From positions 16,347,212 through 16,411,211 of the forward strand of contig NC_133479.1 in the NCBI RefSeq assembly GCF_025370935.1: a stretch of DNA of 64,000 bases, given 5' to 3'. Numbering within the stretch: position 1 is the first letter of the stretch; the number at the start of each line of letters is the position of its first letter. The notes under the pieces were generated by a model, which saw nothing but the letters and a program-made list of their open reading frames with translations, had not been told where the DNA came from and made no database searches. Below are positions 32,130 through 42,182 of this stretch, one piece after another. This DNA comes from Choristoneura fumiferana. Its lineage: Eukaryota > Arthropoda > Insecta > Lepidoptera > Tortricidae. A program made the position numbers and the translations under genes.

Positions 32130-32254
32130 AAACCTCGTGGTAAATATCTGAATTCGTACAAGAATTCCGGAACAGAGGTGCCAGCTGAGATTTGAACCCA
32201 AGATCGTCTCCTTTGTTTGAGAGGCGTTATGTCAAACCACTAGGCCACCACGGA
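32130..32254 (-). mobile_element. SINE-1, minus strand
   Basis: CCTCGTGGTAAATATCTGAA ... GATTTGAACCCAAGATCG ... TCAAACCACTAGGCCACCAC. On the minus strand it reads GTGGTGGCCTAGTGGTTTGA with a box-B-like GGGTTCAAATC. Confidence 0.75.
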
Positions 32255-32418
32255 TTTTCATATTATGTTACACGTCAACAGTAACAATCAATCAGTTGGC
32301 AACCAATTAAAGTTTTTTATGTTGTACTGTCGTAATTACTTACTAAAATGTATCCCTACCCTGCGCTGCTACCCTTTAATTGACTTAAAACTGTATGACT
32401 CTTAAGGAATATGTCTCC

Positions 32419-32830
32419 TCAAAGTCAAAGTCAAAATATCTTTATTCAATTTAGGCTATAACAAGCACTTATGAATGTCAAAAAAAATCTACCACCGGTT
32501 CGGAAAAACCTCTGCTGAGAAGAATCCGGCAAGAAACTCAACGAGGTATATATTTTTTTAAACAGATTTACAATATTATTAAATGATATGGTAGGTTCGC
32601 TATTTGAAGGGATCTCTAATGCGGATCGGAATTATTTCCAAATATCCCTGTCCATGATATAATCATTAACTTTATAATACGCCTTTGATATTAATGTCTT
32701 CTTGACAATAGATCTGAATTTTGTATCCGTTTCATTTATAATATTTTTTGGATTTTTATTATAAAAACGTATGCAATTTCCCAGAAACGACTTTTTGGTT
32801 TTAGCCAGTCTCCTACTTTTTGAGTCTAGT
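32419..32830 (-). mobile_element. LINE 3' end with TTTGAC tail, minus strand
   Basis: TCAAAGTCAAAGTCAAAATA, TCTTTATTCAATTTAGGC, then ACCACCGGTTCGGAAAAACC and CCGGCAAGAAACTCAACG. On the minus strand this ends GAATAAAGATATTTTGACTT with a TTTGAC tandem tail. The first ~80 bp recur almost identically at 36893. Confidence 0.7.
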
Positions 32831-32877
32831 CTACCTATGTTCTACAATAAACATTTTTCTGATTCTGATTTTGATTA
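32831..32877 (+). mobile_element. Retroposon tail, plus strand
   Basis: ACCTATGTTCTACAATAAAC then ATTTTTCTGATTCTGATTTTG, an AATAAA signal followed by a TGATT-type tandem tail. Confidence 0.5.
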
Positions 32878-33065
32878 TACAAAAAGCCGGCCAAGTGCGA
32901 GTCGGGCTTGCGCATAGAGGCTCCGTACCATTATCTTTACAACATTAGACAGTGGCAAAAAAACGGCAAAATAAACATGTTTATTGTATGGGAGCCCCCT
33001 TAAATATTTATTTTATTCTCTTTTTAGTATTTGTTGTTATATTAGCGGTCATATATACATAGCGG
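32878..33065 (+). mobile_element. GGCCAAG repeat, truncated, next to exon
   Basis: AAAAAGCCGGCCAAGTGCGA ... TTGTATGGGAGCCCCCTTAA ... TAGTATTTGTTGTTAT. It breaks off about 50 bp before the exon at 33115 and so probably lies in the intron just upstream of the acceptor. Confidence 0.75.
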
Positions 33066-33114
33066 TCGTATTATCTTTTGAGGAGCATGGCATTGACAGC
33101 TGTCACGTTGACAG

Positions 33115-33238
33115 GTCGATCGAGGTCTGGCAGAAGACGGGGCGGCGTCACAGCGACATCCTGGAGGAGCAGAAGCTGACGGAGGGACTCTTGCGCAGGC
33201 CCGGAGCCACCGTCATGCTGTGGCTGAAGTGCGAGGAG
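33115..33238 (+). CDS. Internal coding exon of an unidentified gene
   Basis: The 124-nt segment is bounded by acceptor GTTGACAG (AG 33113-33114) and donor GAG|GTAAGC (GT 33239-33240). After one base that completes a split codon it reads 41 codons without a stop, starting SIEVWQKTGRRHSDILEEQK and ending RRPGATVMLWLKCEE. It leaves the reading frame in phase 0. Third positions are strongly G/C (CTG, GAG, AAG, GCC), unlike the AT-rich surroundings, which supports real coding sequence. The stretch is charged, with a hydrophobic tail (VMLWL). I do not recognise the family. An upstream AG at 33098-33099 is an alternative acceptor. No other exon of the gene is visible on this strand, so the flanking introns are long or leave the window. 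Confidence 0.6.
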
Positions 33239-33299
33239 GTAAGCCTTATCTGCGCTACTCACTCAAAAATACTACAATACAACGAGTCTTTTGGTTTAT

Positions 33300-33405
33300 C
33301 GCTCTATTGCGGGAACTATTCAATCTTCCGGAATGAAAACTATCCTGTTGCCTTCTCGGGGTCTCAAACTATCTCCGTACTGAATTACATAGTCATATAT
33401 AGGCT
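33300..33405 (-). mobile_element. Lep1-like Helitron remnant, minus strand
   Basis: GGGAACTATTCAATCTTCCG, GAATGAAAACTATCCTGTTG, TCTCAAACTATCTCCGTACT. The complement has the ACGGAGATAGTTTGAGA...CCGGAAGATTGAATAGTTCCC order of Lep1 copies (compare 43200-43280). It lies ~60 bp after the exon donor. Confidence 0.5.
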
Positions 33406-33825
33406 GGGATGATGAGACGCCCCGGTCTCCTATAGAAAACGAGTATGTTTGATCGTGAAGAGATCGTGTTTTGAGAAGGAGACGGGATCGTTTTCATTCC
33501 AGAGAACCGTATTGTTCCCGCGGACACGAATTACACGAATAATGTTTTTGAGTCAAGAAAAACACGACACCATTTTCTTTGTTAAAAATACAAGAGTTCT
33601 AAGCAGGCTTTACTAGCCCTCCAGCATTCTTTAGTTACAATGTAACTGGCATGTGCGCCGGCAGATGGTGCGCACCTGCCAATCTCTGCGCCCGCGCAGG
33701 TGCGGTTGTTTACGTTTTTTACGCGGTTTTTAACCGGGCGCGGTAGGCACCCCGGCTTAAGGGTTCGTGGGGTTAATAGGGGGTGTATAATGCATTTTTT
33801 GGGGTTTTAAGTTACCTGTAGGGTT
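33406..33825. other. No gene; short GC-rich palindromic patch
   Basis: At 33655-33715 the sequence GCCGGCAGATGGTGCGCACC and TGCGCCCGCGCAGGTGCGG can form overlapping hairpins. The function is unknown. Confidence 0.4.
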
Positions 33826-34165
33826 TTTTAGGGCTCCGTACCTAAAAAAGGAAAAACGGAACCCTTATAGAATCACTTTGTTGTCCGTCTGTCCGTCTAT
33901 AGATATAAAGTTGAAATTAACTGCGGCCCCTTAAAGCTGTAAAAAGATAAAGCTTCTACATTAACGCAATCAAATGATATGGCCATTTGAGCCTTATTTT
34001 TCATACATTTCGCAGTGGAATCAAAACCTATAGGGTACTTCCCGTAGACCTAGAATCATGAAATTTGGCAAGAAGGAAGGTCTTACAGCACAAGTAATGG
34101 AAAAAATCTGAAAATTTGTTGCCCCACCACAAAAAAATTTTTTTTGATGACTAGCTTATTTCATT
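33826..34165 (-). mobile_element. GGAACCC-type repeat, minus strand
   Basis: TTTTTTAGGGCTCCGTACCT, AAAACGGAACCCTTATAG, TTGTTGTCCGTCTGTCCGTC. It has the usual GGGTTCCG/GGAACCC end and GACGGACAGAC run of the GGCCAAG superfamily, minus orientation. The far end is diverged. Confidence 0.6.
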
Positions 34166-34194
34166 CGAAAGCGATGGCTTATTTCGACACTGCT

Positions 34195-34262
34195 TAGACC
34201 AAGGTGGCGTAGTGGGACACGCGTGGACTGCACGAGGCCCCGAGTTCGAAACCTAGAATAGT
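34195..34262 (+). mobile_element. tRNA-like SINE head fragment
   Basis: Box-A-like TGGCGTAGTGGGACACGCG (34205) and box-B-like GAGTTCGAAACC (34242), 37 bp apart, as in tRNA-derived promoters. There is no cloverleaf, so it is not a tRNA gene. Confidence 0.5.
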
Positions 34263-34639
34263 AAGTACTTAATACTTAACGTTTTTTTTTTCTTTTATTT
34301 ATTTTTCTTTTTCCATCGTGTTAAATATTTTCTATTTATATTTTAGAGGAAAAAACAATCGGATAAAACAGGGAAAATCCTCAAGACTCCATAAACGATC
34401 TATTTACATACAAATTTGTACGGAAACCTTGACCGGTTTATAATTTTGGAGTTGTTTTTTTAAATTTATTGTGTGGTTTTTGGTTTGAGTGTGATTTTTG
34501 CATTTCAAACTGTGAAACTGTGAAGTGTCCTAGTTAAAGGTTTAGACAACAGAAGAGAAGAGCTTGAGGAATAAACATAAGTAGATACAACATAGATATT
34601 ATAATATTAATTAATTATTTTAATTATTATTATATTTTT
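34263..34639. other. No recognised feature
   Basis: AT-rich. Confidence 0.45.
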
Positions 34640-34925
34640 ATATTTTTTATAAGAATGTGTGGGCGCGTGTATGTTTTGCTATCTAGTTGTTACTCTTTCA
34701 CGCTAAGCGGCTGAACAGATTTACATAAAACTAGGCATGCAGATAGCTACAAAGGCTTTTTTTATCCCGATGTTCCCGCGGGATTGTTTCTTAAATCTAA
34801 ACAGCAGTGTAAACAGAAAAAAATATTCTTACAAAGTTCTATGGGAATTTTGTGAAATGTCGGAATTTCAAATTGGATTGCTGGATCTATTAGTTCACGC
34901 ATGCGAAGCCATGGGTGAAGGCTAG
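34640..34925 (+). mobile_element. Lep1-like Helitron
   Basis: GTTACTCTTTCACGCTAAGC, TTTATCCCGATGTTCCCGCG, then CATGCGAAGCCATGGGTGAA and GGCTAG at 34920-34925 before T. The 5' start is poorly conserved. Confidence 0.65.
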
Positions 34926-36892
34926 TATTTGCATAAACTTTTATCGTAGTTATATTAATAACTAAAAAAAAAACATTTTATCGCTAAACAGTCATCTGGC
35001 CCTCAATGTTCTGAAAACATTTAATGACACCGCACTAATTGGTACAGTATATAATTTACATAATATACTTGAAGCAATTAACATAATTCATGCCATAATT
35101 ATTCTTTAGATCTAAAACGGCGATCCCACTCGCGATCGATTAATATGGCTTATCGTAATTAGACTGGGTTAAAAAAAACTAAGGCATTCAGGCAAGTCCG
35201 TAGTAATAATAAAATAATGTAGAACTTTATATGTTTATTAATATTATGGAAACTAGCTGCCGAAAAGGATTGTATGTTTGTATACGTACAATTTGTGCTA
35301 ATCTATTTAATTAAAATAAAATTATTGAATAAATTAAGCTGTAACAGGAGGTCGCTGATTAATTTGTATGTCTTATTTATTTCAATAATGGATTTTATTC
35401 ATTCATACATTCTGAGATGCATAATTTTTTAATTATTTTTACTGTACAAAAGGTAAGGTCCCTTTTATTTAAAAGGAATGGGCCAAAAAAAATTAACATA
35501 AAATTTTATCCGAAACTAAAATATATTATTGAAAGTTTCAAAGTTAGATAACCCAAGCTTTACCAGCGACCTTCATTTGACATTGTCATATTTTGTATAT
35601 TAGACATCAACGGGCGCGATGACGTTTTCTAGTTATATTGAATTAAATAAACTAAACTACATGGTGTGAATTAAGATTCAATTAGCTGGTACTATTACTT
35701 GCTTTTATTTAGCTTCACTTCATTTTGTGTTCCCTTTATGAGTGGAGACCAAACATTAACAATACAAAACGACTGAGCGAAATATAAGTGAGTAGGTGTG
35801 GCTTCCGAGTTCACCCCATGCCAAATCATCAACTCACTACATCTGTACCAAGCTATTTTAATCATGTTAGCTATGCTATTCATAGATGAACAGGATGCAC
35901 CTTTATAAAGATGCTTTATATTAAACATTTATGTAGATGCACCGATACGGCACTATGACACAACTAATTGCACACTGTTGTGGCAATACCAAGATAACAC
36001 ACGACCGGCGGCGTGCGTGCATTATTCTCTATTCATTGCCTAGCAGGGACGCTACCCGCGAAACGGTTAGCTAACAAAAAGCGCAATGTATTAGAGAAAA
36101 TTACTCGTGTGTCGCCTGTCACGCAAAGTTACGGCCGAGACGTGTTCAGCCATTACAAATTCTATTCATACAAATAAACGTTGAATACTTATAATGAAGG
36201 CGCTGACATCTGCTTCGAAAAGGAACAAATGGTTTTTTAATATTTATGTAACTCAAATAAAAACTATTAACTATATTAAATACCCTTTACAATAGTCTTA
36301 CAGTTAATTTTTAACCGACTTCAAAAAAGGAGGAGGTTCTATGTTCCGATGTTTGTATTTTTTTATATACTTGTGCTAATGCAATTTGTTGGTAAAAAAA
36401 TTGTTATGAAATGAAGTGTACCTAATAATAAATACGCTTTAGGCATAATAAATAATACATAGATGTTGAATACGAGTAGGTTGTGCAGATGTATGTAAAT
36501 TTTAATTTCTTATTTCACCCTTTCTGGAGTTGAATTTTCAAATAAGTACTCTTAGTGCTCACCTACTCGATAAAACTTTAAGCTTCTAATTTCAGTTGTT
36601 TGGGCTGTACGTTGATATGCCAGTCAGTTTTTTTTCTTTGAGCGTGTCGCACGACAAAGTGTGTTATAATAATTCTGGGGGTTTTTACGGATACACTTTG
36701 ACCCTCTTCTTCTTCTCTCTCGTTGACTCGTATCGTATTTACCCCTCCTTCGCGCCCTGTTTTCGCACTTCATTCTTAAATTGTATAATCTGGCGCAGCG
36801 GCAGACCATGTCTCCTGGTACAGGGTATGGTACTAGTACCGGGTGGAGGTCCACGCAGAGTAATTCTTTATAGTTGGTTTTCCAATTTGGTT
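34926..36892. other. Mostly unannotated (2 kb)
   Basis: AT-rich. A short phrase ACCGACTTCAAAAAAGGAGG at 36318 is a common lepidopteran repeat word. A frame open on the minus strand at 35695-35928 and a plus-strand frame at 36596-36952 have no recognisable domain. Confidence 0.45.
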
Positions 36893-36976
36893 AAAGTCAA
36901 AGTCAAAGTCAAAATATCTTTATTCAGTTTAGGCTATAACAAGCACTTATGAATGTCAAAAAAAAATCTACCACCT
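36893..36976 (-). mobile_element. LINE 3' end with TTTGAC tail, minus strand
   Basis: AAAGTCAAAGTCAAAGTCAA, AATATCTTTATTCAGTTTAG, then GCACTTATGAATGTCAAAAA. Nearly identical to the first ~80 bp at 32419 but truncated after CTACCACC. Confidence 0.7.
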
Positions 36977-36994
36977 AGGTTAGGTTAAGTTATC

Positions 36995-37210
36995 GCCACA
37001 CTTTTATGATCAAGGGCCACATTAGACAAAGTGAGTGCTTACTGTGGGCCGCACACTTGTGGATTGGCAACTGTTCGACCCGCGTATAGCCATTCTGTTA
37101 TCTTCGTATGTAAAATCTGTTTTGAAAGCCATTACATACAAAAGTCGTTACATTTGTCACGGGCCGCAAAAATATCGGCTGCGACGGGCCGCAGTCTGAT
37201 GACCACTGGC
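36995..37210. mobile_element. Possible hAT-like MITE, left end eroded
   Basis: The right end ACGGGCCGCAGTCTGATGAC, CACTG gives CAGTGGTCATC on the other strand, a hAT-type start. Internal GGGCCAC, GGGCCGC and CGGGCCGC words are inverted around the middle. The left end is diverged and no duplication was found. Confidence 0.4.
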
Positions 37211-37637
37211 TAAGACATACCTGTGCTTTCCACTCTTGCCGGTGCTTGGTTTTGGTGTGATAATTTAACGCAGTGTTCATGGTTCCCTGTGAGAGTCGCT
37301 TAAGGTTCGGCTCCAATGTTCTTGGCTGACCCTTCCCTTGTTAGTTCATCTTTTTCATTGCCAAGTTTTTATACAGTAAGTCTGTTCTTTTGATATACAC
37401 TGTTTATAACCAATCGCGTGATAGGGCGCATAATCGATTGGGCCCACGCGCTTAGCAAACGCATCTGTTGCATGTTTCATTACGTTTTTTATACTTTACT
37501 GTAACTGGTTAGTTTTGATCGTACAGCCAGCGCGAACTGTAGGGTGCGCAAAATAATCTGAAGGAAGTGTTTTTTCAAGCTTTTAATTAACGTACATAAA
37601 TACCTACAATGGTCGTTTGGAATATACATAATATACA
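37211..37637. other. No recognised feature
   Basis: No supported feature. Confidence 0.45.
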
Positions 37638-37743
37638 TATACCTAGTGCCATCCACGAAGTCGCGTGATTTTGTCAAAATTAGACATTAATGACATGGTC
37701 ATAAGAACCACGGCACGCGTCATCGTGAATGACTCTACCTATA
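37638..37743. mobile_element. MITE-1 copy 2
   Basis: Same length (106 bp) and nearly the same sequence as 307-412, with inverted ends TATACCTAGTGCCATCCACG / CGTGAATGACTCTACCTATA. Differences are few (for example GAAGTCGCG for GAAGACGCG). Confidence 0.8.
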
Positions 37744-38402
37744 AACAGTCTAAATCTTGCAAGTAAATGCCACTTGTAATGTTCGGATTGACTTAGAATG
37801 TTCCCATTTTTTCTTGAAAACAGTTGGACCGAATTAATTATTTTTTTAATTTGTTTTTTTTTTTTATTTTAATTTGAAGGAAAGAAAAGAAAAAATAATA
37901 CATTTATTCACTTTCACGGAAGACACTCAAACACTTTACTAAAAGTTAAATAGATACGGTTTTCTGCAAAAGTTAGTGATTCATCGGCGACGTTTATAAA
38001 AAGTTGCTATGGTGTTAAGTGGCCTAAAGGGGACCCCTCATATTTCTCTATAAAAACTTGAGAAAAAAAAATGATACTGGTGATCGCGGTATATCAACGG
38101 TGGCAATAACTACTTCAAATTTATTATCCTTATTCTGTTGTAACTCTTTTTATGTTTCTAAAAAAGGTTTTTGTATCTTTCTGTATGAATGTTCATTGAG
38201 GATGTACTTCCGAAAAACGGTGATCATAAAAACCTCAATCTTTTTTTTACCAGGGGACCTATTACTGCGCAGCCGCTAAGCAGGTGTTCGATATACTTGA
38301 CCGCAAGGTTGCCAGTGACAATAATTTATACTCTCGCAGATAAATTATGTTGCCATTAACAAAAAAATATATAATTTTAAAAGCGCTGATTTATTACATT
38401 TA
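37744..38402. other. No recognised gene; GAAA-rich patch
   Basis: At 37875-37905 GGAAAGAAAAGAAAAAATAA then TACATTTATTCAC resembles a minus-strand retroposon tail. The remainder is AT-rich. Confidence 0.4.
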
Positions 38403-38543
38403 GGGGCTGTTTCACCATCCATTGATTAGTGTTAACTGACGGTTAAATGTGATGCCGTCTCTATTTTTTTTCTTCGAATAGACGGAGACGGCATCACATT
38501 TAACCGTCAGTTAACACTTATCAATGGATTGTGAAACAGCCAC
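38403..38543. mobile_element. MITE-2 copy 1, 141 bp, TTA duplication
   Basis: Near-perfect palindrome: GGGGCTGTTTCACCATCCAT ... GTTAACTGACGGTTAAATGT on the left pairs with the right half ending TGTGAAACAGCCAC. TTA flanks both sides (38400-38402, 38544-38546), a 3-bp TWA duplication of PIF/Harbinger type. A second copy is at 59022. Confidence 0.85.
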
Positions 38544-38859
38544 TTAAATGTTTGTTTTGTATGTTGTAAATTTAAATATGATTGGGACATTATTGATTTA
38601 CAATACAATACAATGACATTTTATAATACCTTGTATCATATGTAGGTAAGCAATAGGCGGCCTTGTCGCTTCAGAGCGATCTCTTCCATTCCATTTTTTT
38701 AAAAAAATAAACGGTAGGTAATTTACTTGCAATGTAAAATTAGATTTAAATTGATTGTAGGAAAGAAAGTTTTCATTGATTGAAGCATTTCCCACATAGG
38801 TACTTAAATACTAAACGAGCAATATTTGTACGTGAATAAATATTTACGAGTACTTATTC
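38544..38859. other. No recognised feature
   Basis: AT-rich. Confidence 0.45.
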
Positions 38860-39016
38860 ACTCACTTTTTGTCTGTCCCTAACTGAATGCTCCTCTCATC
38901 CACTCAAAGGTTGACTGGTAGAGATCCCTTATAGGGATAAGTTCGCCTATATTTCATTGTTTGTCATGTGTGTTTGTTTACTTATTTTGTACAATAAAGA
39001 GTTTACATACATACAT
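38860..39016 (+). mobile_element. Retroposon 3' end, plus strand
   Basis: GGTAGAGATCCCTTATAGGG, ATAAGTTCGCCTATATTTC and TTGTACAATAAAGAGTTTAC followed by an ATACATACATACTT tail. It is the plus-strand counterpart of 10329-10470. Confidence 0.65.
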
Positions 39017-39152
39017 ACTTATATATTTTAAGATCTTGAAAACAGCCCCAACGTTTTGGACGATATTTCCTATAGGTATACCTACCTAGACCTTTTTGGA
39101 CGAAAAATCGTACGCTTACGCACTAATTAAGTATTTAAAATTCCTGTTCTTT

Positions 39153-39405
39153 CTAATATTATATTCATAAATGCGAAAGTAACTCTGTATATCTCTTAAT
39201 TCTTCTCACACCGCCTAACCGATTAGGACTCAATTTGGTATGGATATAATGCGTACCTGGGAAAGAAGTAGGATAGTTAATCATCATCATCATCCCAGCC
39301 TATATACGTCCCACATAGTTAATATCTATACCGAATTACAGTTTCCGCGGAATACTCGTAGTGACTAACGAAACGAATTCTTCGTAGACAGAGTCGCGGG
39401 CAACA
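39153..39405 (+). mobile_element. Lep1-like Helitron remnant with SINE-1 scrap
   Basis: TAATATTATATTCATAAATG, CGATTAGGACTCAATTTGG and GGAATACTCGTAGTGACTAA. It is interrupted at about 39281-39318 by CATCATCATCATCCCAGCCT, ATATACGTCCCAC, a short SINE-1 3' end (minus). The CTAG end is not found. Confidence 0.5.
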
Positions 39406-39418
39406 AATGCGGGTTAGA

Positions 39419-39722
39419 AATGATGATATCGATAGTAGAACTAAGGTTACCGACATAGCCCGAAGAATTGCGAAACGAAAGTGGCAGTGGGCGGGGCACA
39501 TTGCTCGCAGGACTGATGGCCGATGGGGTCAGAAGGTTCTCGAATGGCGTCCGCGGACCGGGAGACGAGCTGTCGGTAGGCCTCCAGCAAGATGGAGCGA
39601 CGACTTGGTTAAGATCGCGGGATCGCGGTGGATGCGGAAAGCACAAGACCGGTCTGAGTGGAGAGCCTTGGGGGAGGTCTATGTCCAGCAGTGGACGTCT
39701 TCCGGCTGACATGATGATGATG
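39419..39722 (+). pseudogene. RTE-like LINE C-terminal remnant, best copy
   Basis: A plus-strand frame runs ...IARRIAKRKWQWAGHIARR, TDGRWGQKV, LEWRPRTGRRAVGRPPARW, DDLVKIAGSRW, and ends YVQQWTSSG with a TGA at 39707-39709. An ATGATGATGA tail follows. This is the C-terminal domain of an RTE-type endonuclease-reverse transcriptase. About 97 codons are intact, while the catalytic RT and endonuclease parts are missing through 5' truncation. It is the reference for the fragments at 17113, 19274, 28745, 31072, 54113, 59497 and 60421. Confidence 0.85.
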
Positions 39723-39758
39723 AAAGAAATTCTTTTAGTTCGCTCTTATTTTGTTATT

Positions 39759-39990
39759 AACCCCCGACGCAAAAAGAAGGGTGTTATAAGTTTGACCGCT
39801 ATGTGCGTCTGTCTGTCTGTCCGTCTGTGCGTCTGTCAGTGGCACAGTACCTCTTAAACGGGTGGATCGATTTGAATGCGGTTTCTTTATTTGAAATCAG
39901 GTTTTCTAGAGATGGTTTTTAGACATGTTTCATCAAAATCGGTTCCGCCGTTTTTGAGATATTGTACTTTGAAGTTACAATGTCGGGGGA
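39759..39990 (+). mobile_element. CGACGC MITE copy, plus strand
   Basis: Starts AACCCCCGACGCAAAAAGAA and ends ACAATGTCGGGGG. It carries a GTCTGTCTGTCCGTCTGTGC stretch. A second, inverted partial copy lies at 41222-41306, so the 1.08-kb element between them is bracketed. Confidence 0.75.
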
Positions 39991-40117
39991 TTTCCAACTT
40001 TTTGTTGGTTATGTTATATAAATAGAGTTCAACTTAAAATTCGAAGCAAGTGCGTGGATATACAGGGTAAAATACGAACGAGTGAAGGAAGAGAGAAGGA
40101 AAACATTTCTAAGAATA

Positions 40118-41195
40118 AGGTCAGGGTGGCCAAATCCGTCAGCGGGGCATTTCCGTCTAACGGCGTTTGCGGCTATTCAAACAACAGTACACGCTGACTC
40201 ACTCCGTCGGTAAAGCAGAGAGAACATTTTATACCCACAGACAAAAACAGATGGCGCTGTCTAGCCAGTGAATGGGAAAAAAACCGTTTTTAAAGTTTAG
40301 TTGCGCTCCGAACTCGAACGCGAGTGTAGTGTGCTGTTGTGTTTCGTGACGGTGCGATGAGAAAATTTAAGTTTACGGCTTACTAAGTATGTTTATTATA
40401 TAGTTCGATATGCATGCTTGTTGGTAGTTTTATAAATTTTCAATTATAATCTGTTGGTGAGAAACTATGGGTGGTTGAATATTGGTATTAACGAAATGAT
40501 CGATTAGACAAATCCGTCAATGCAAAACCGTCATGTGCCGGAATTTCCCTATTTCATATATTGTCAACCTTTTTGATTTGACTTAATTAAATAATAATAT
40601 GAAAATTAACATAATACGATTTTAAATTAAAAATATTGTTACGAACATAATAACACTGTACTTCGGCCGGACCTTACTCAACAGTGGCGCGAACTGGTGA
40701 TCACAAAAACAGCCCATTATTTAAAAAACGTGTCAGTTGACGGATTTTCCCTAGGCTTTGGGAACCTGTTTTAAAAGGTTTACTACTACTCCTGATTGTA
40801 AAAATAGGCCGGAATTGCCCCGAAAAAATATATTTGCCAATACAATCTAAAATAAACCTTAAATTGAGGTAGCTAGAGTTTAGTTTCGAGTAACAGTTCA
40901 GCGGTATTAGTTCACTTGACGTATATGTTTGTAATACGTCACGATACAAGAAAAATCGTAGGTTGACGGAATAGCCCCAAACCGTCGGGAAAATCCGTCA
41001 ACTGACATGTTTTAAAAAAAAATCATATTTAAATGACCAGCAGTACTAGCAATTTAATATGAATACTTGTATATAGTTAAATAAATGCTTAATCTATTAC
41101 AGTGATCAGGTTTATTAAAAAGTAAATATCATCTTAGTTATGACCAGCCAAAGTGAACTTATCAAAAAGTATGACGGAAATGCCCTCCCTGACCT
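40118..41195. mobile_element. Non-autonomous TIR element with subterminal repeats, 1.08 kb
   Basis: Ends AGGTCAGGG (40118) and CCCTGACCT (41187-41195) are inverted. TA on both sides (40116-40117, 41196-41197) is a possible target duplication. GGGGCATTTCCGTC near the left end and GACGGAAATGCCC near the right end extend the inverted repeat after an 18-bp gap. The motif TGACGGA or its complement recurs at about 40133, 40508, 40737, 40962, 40996 and 41171. There is no transposase frame. The TA flanks suggest Tc1/mariner (inference). Confidence 0.65.
40655..40720 (+). mobile_element. LTR-end/PBS-like fragment
   Basis: CACTGTACTTCGGCCGGACC, then CTCAACAGTGGCGCGAACTG and GTGATC. This resembles the 3' end of an LTR (ending CA) followed by a primer-binding-like TGGCGCGAACTGG. 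A similar phrase is at 49393-49450. No internal retroviral-type domains are present. Confidence 0.35.
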
Positions 41196-41221
41196 TATCG
41201 ATTGAGGTATCAAGTAGTGGA

Positions 41222-41306
41222 CTATAAAAAACCGCATTCAAATCGGTTCACCCGTTTAAGAGATACGGTAATACTTATAACACCCCTCTTTTTGCGTCGG
41301 GGGTTA
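41222..41306 (-). mobile_element. CGACGC MITE partial, minus strand
   Basis: AACCGCATTCAAATCGGTTC, ACCCGTTTAAGAGATACGG and CTTTTTGCGTCGGGGGTT: the complement of the first ~85 bp of the family. Confidence 0.7.
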
Positions 41307-41588
41307 AAAATACTAAGAACTGAATAAATGAATCAGTAAAACTCATTTAGGTCAACCCTAACCCCGCGCGTGCCGTAAAAGGCTCTGTTCGAGTGTTTTT
41401 GCGTCTAAAAGGGCTCGAATCGGTTAATTATATTTATTAAGCTAACTTATACTTTATGAGAAGCAACACCTGTCCTATTTTGGAGGAACGCTTAATTTCT
41501 TTTAACGCGGCGTTAAAGTGTTATAGAGTTATAAATTGATAAGGCCATGTGCGGCACGTAGTTAATTAAGAGCGAATGCTGTAAATAA
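41307..41588. other. No recognised feature
   Basis: No supported feature. Confidence 0.45.
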
Positions 41589-41650
41589 CTAGCCTAGTGG
41601 TTAGCGAGCCTGTCTGAAGCCAGAGGCAGCGGGTTCGATACCCGTAAAAG
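41589..41650 (+). mobile_element. tRNA-like SINE head
   Basis: Box-A-like TAGCCTAGTGGTTAGCGAGC (41590) and box-B-like GGTTCGATACCCG (41632). The pair is spaced as in tRNA promoters, but no acceptor stem is seen. It is followed by a T-rich stretch. Confidence 0.55.
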
Positions 41651-42170
41651 GCTGTAATTTTTTTTTAATGAATACGAATTTTATTTTTTTAAACGAAAAC
41701 TCATTAAACTTATTCGTACGATTATCTTTTTTGACATTTTTTTTTAAATTTTAAGTCATCGATGCATGAACATTTATAAAGTAACAGGGTACTTCGAAAT
41801 CAGCCCACGATGTAATTTCTGACAATGTAATAAAATACTAGAATTCCAATTCCTCCGCCGAATCTAACGGCACAGTGCGAACTAGTGGGGCTTTACGTCT
41901 TCAACCCCCAGGGCACCGGCATTCTGTTTTTTTTCCCAAAAACTTAATATAGAAAAAATCAACGTGAGTACTTACAAAATTTCACGAGAATCAGTTGAGA
42001 AATGGGACCTAACGACCTGTAGAGAACCAAACAGCTGATATGGAGACGCTTCATTAAGGCTTCGTGCTCACTCTTTCTAACACGAAAAGCCTTAGTAGGT
42101 ACAGTCACTAGCTCTAATATTTGACACATCAAAGCGTGCATAAATATCTGATACGACTCTATTTCTAGGG
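41651..42170. other. No recognised feature
   Basis: AT-rich, no supported gene. Confidence 0.45.
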
Positions 42171-42182
42171 CAGTTTGGACGT

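Noticed and set aside
41589..41650. Candidate tRNA gene
   Set aside because: Good A and B boxes but no cloverleaf closure or discriminator. Treated as a SINE head.
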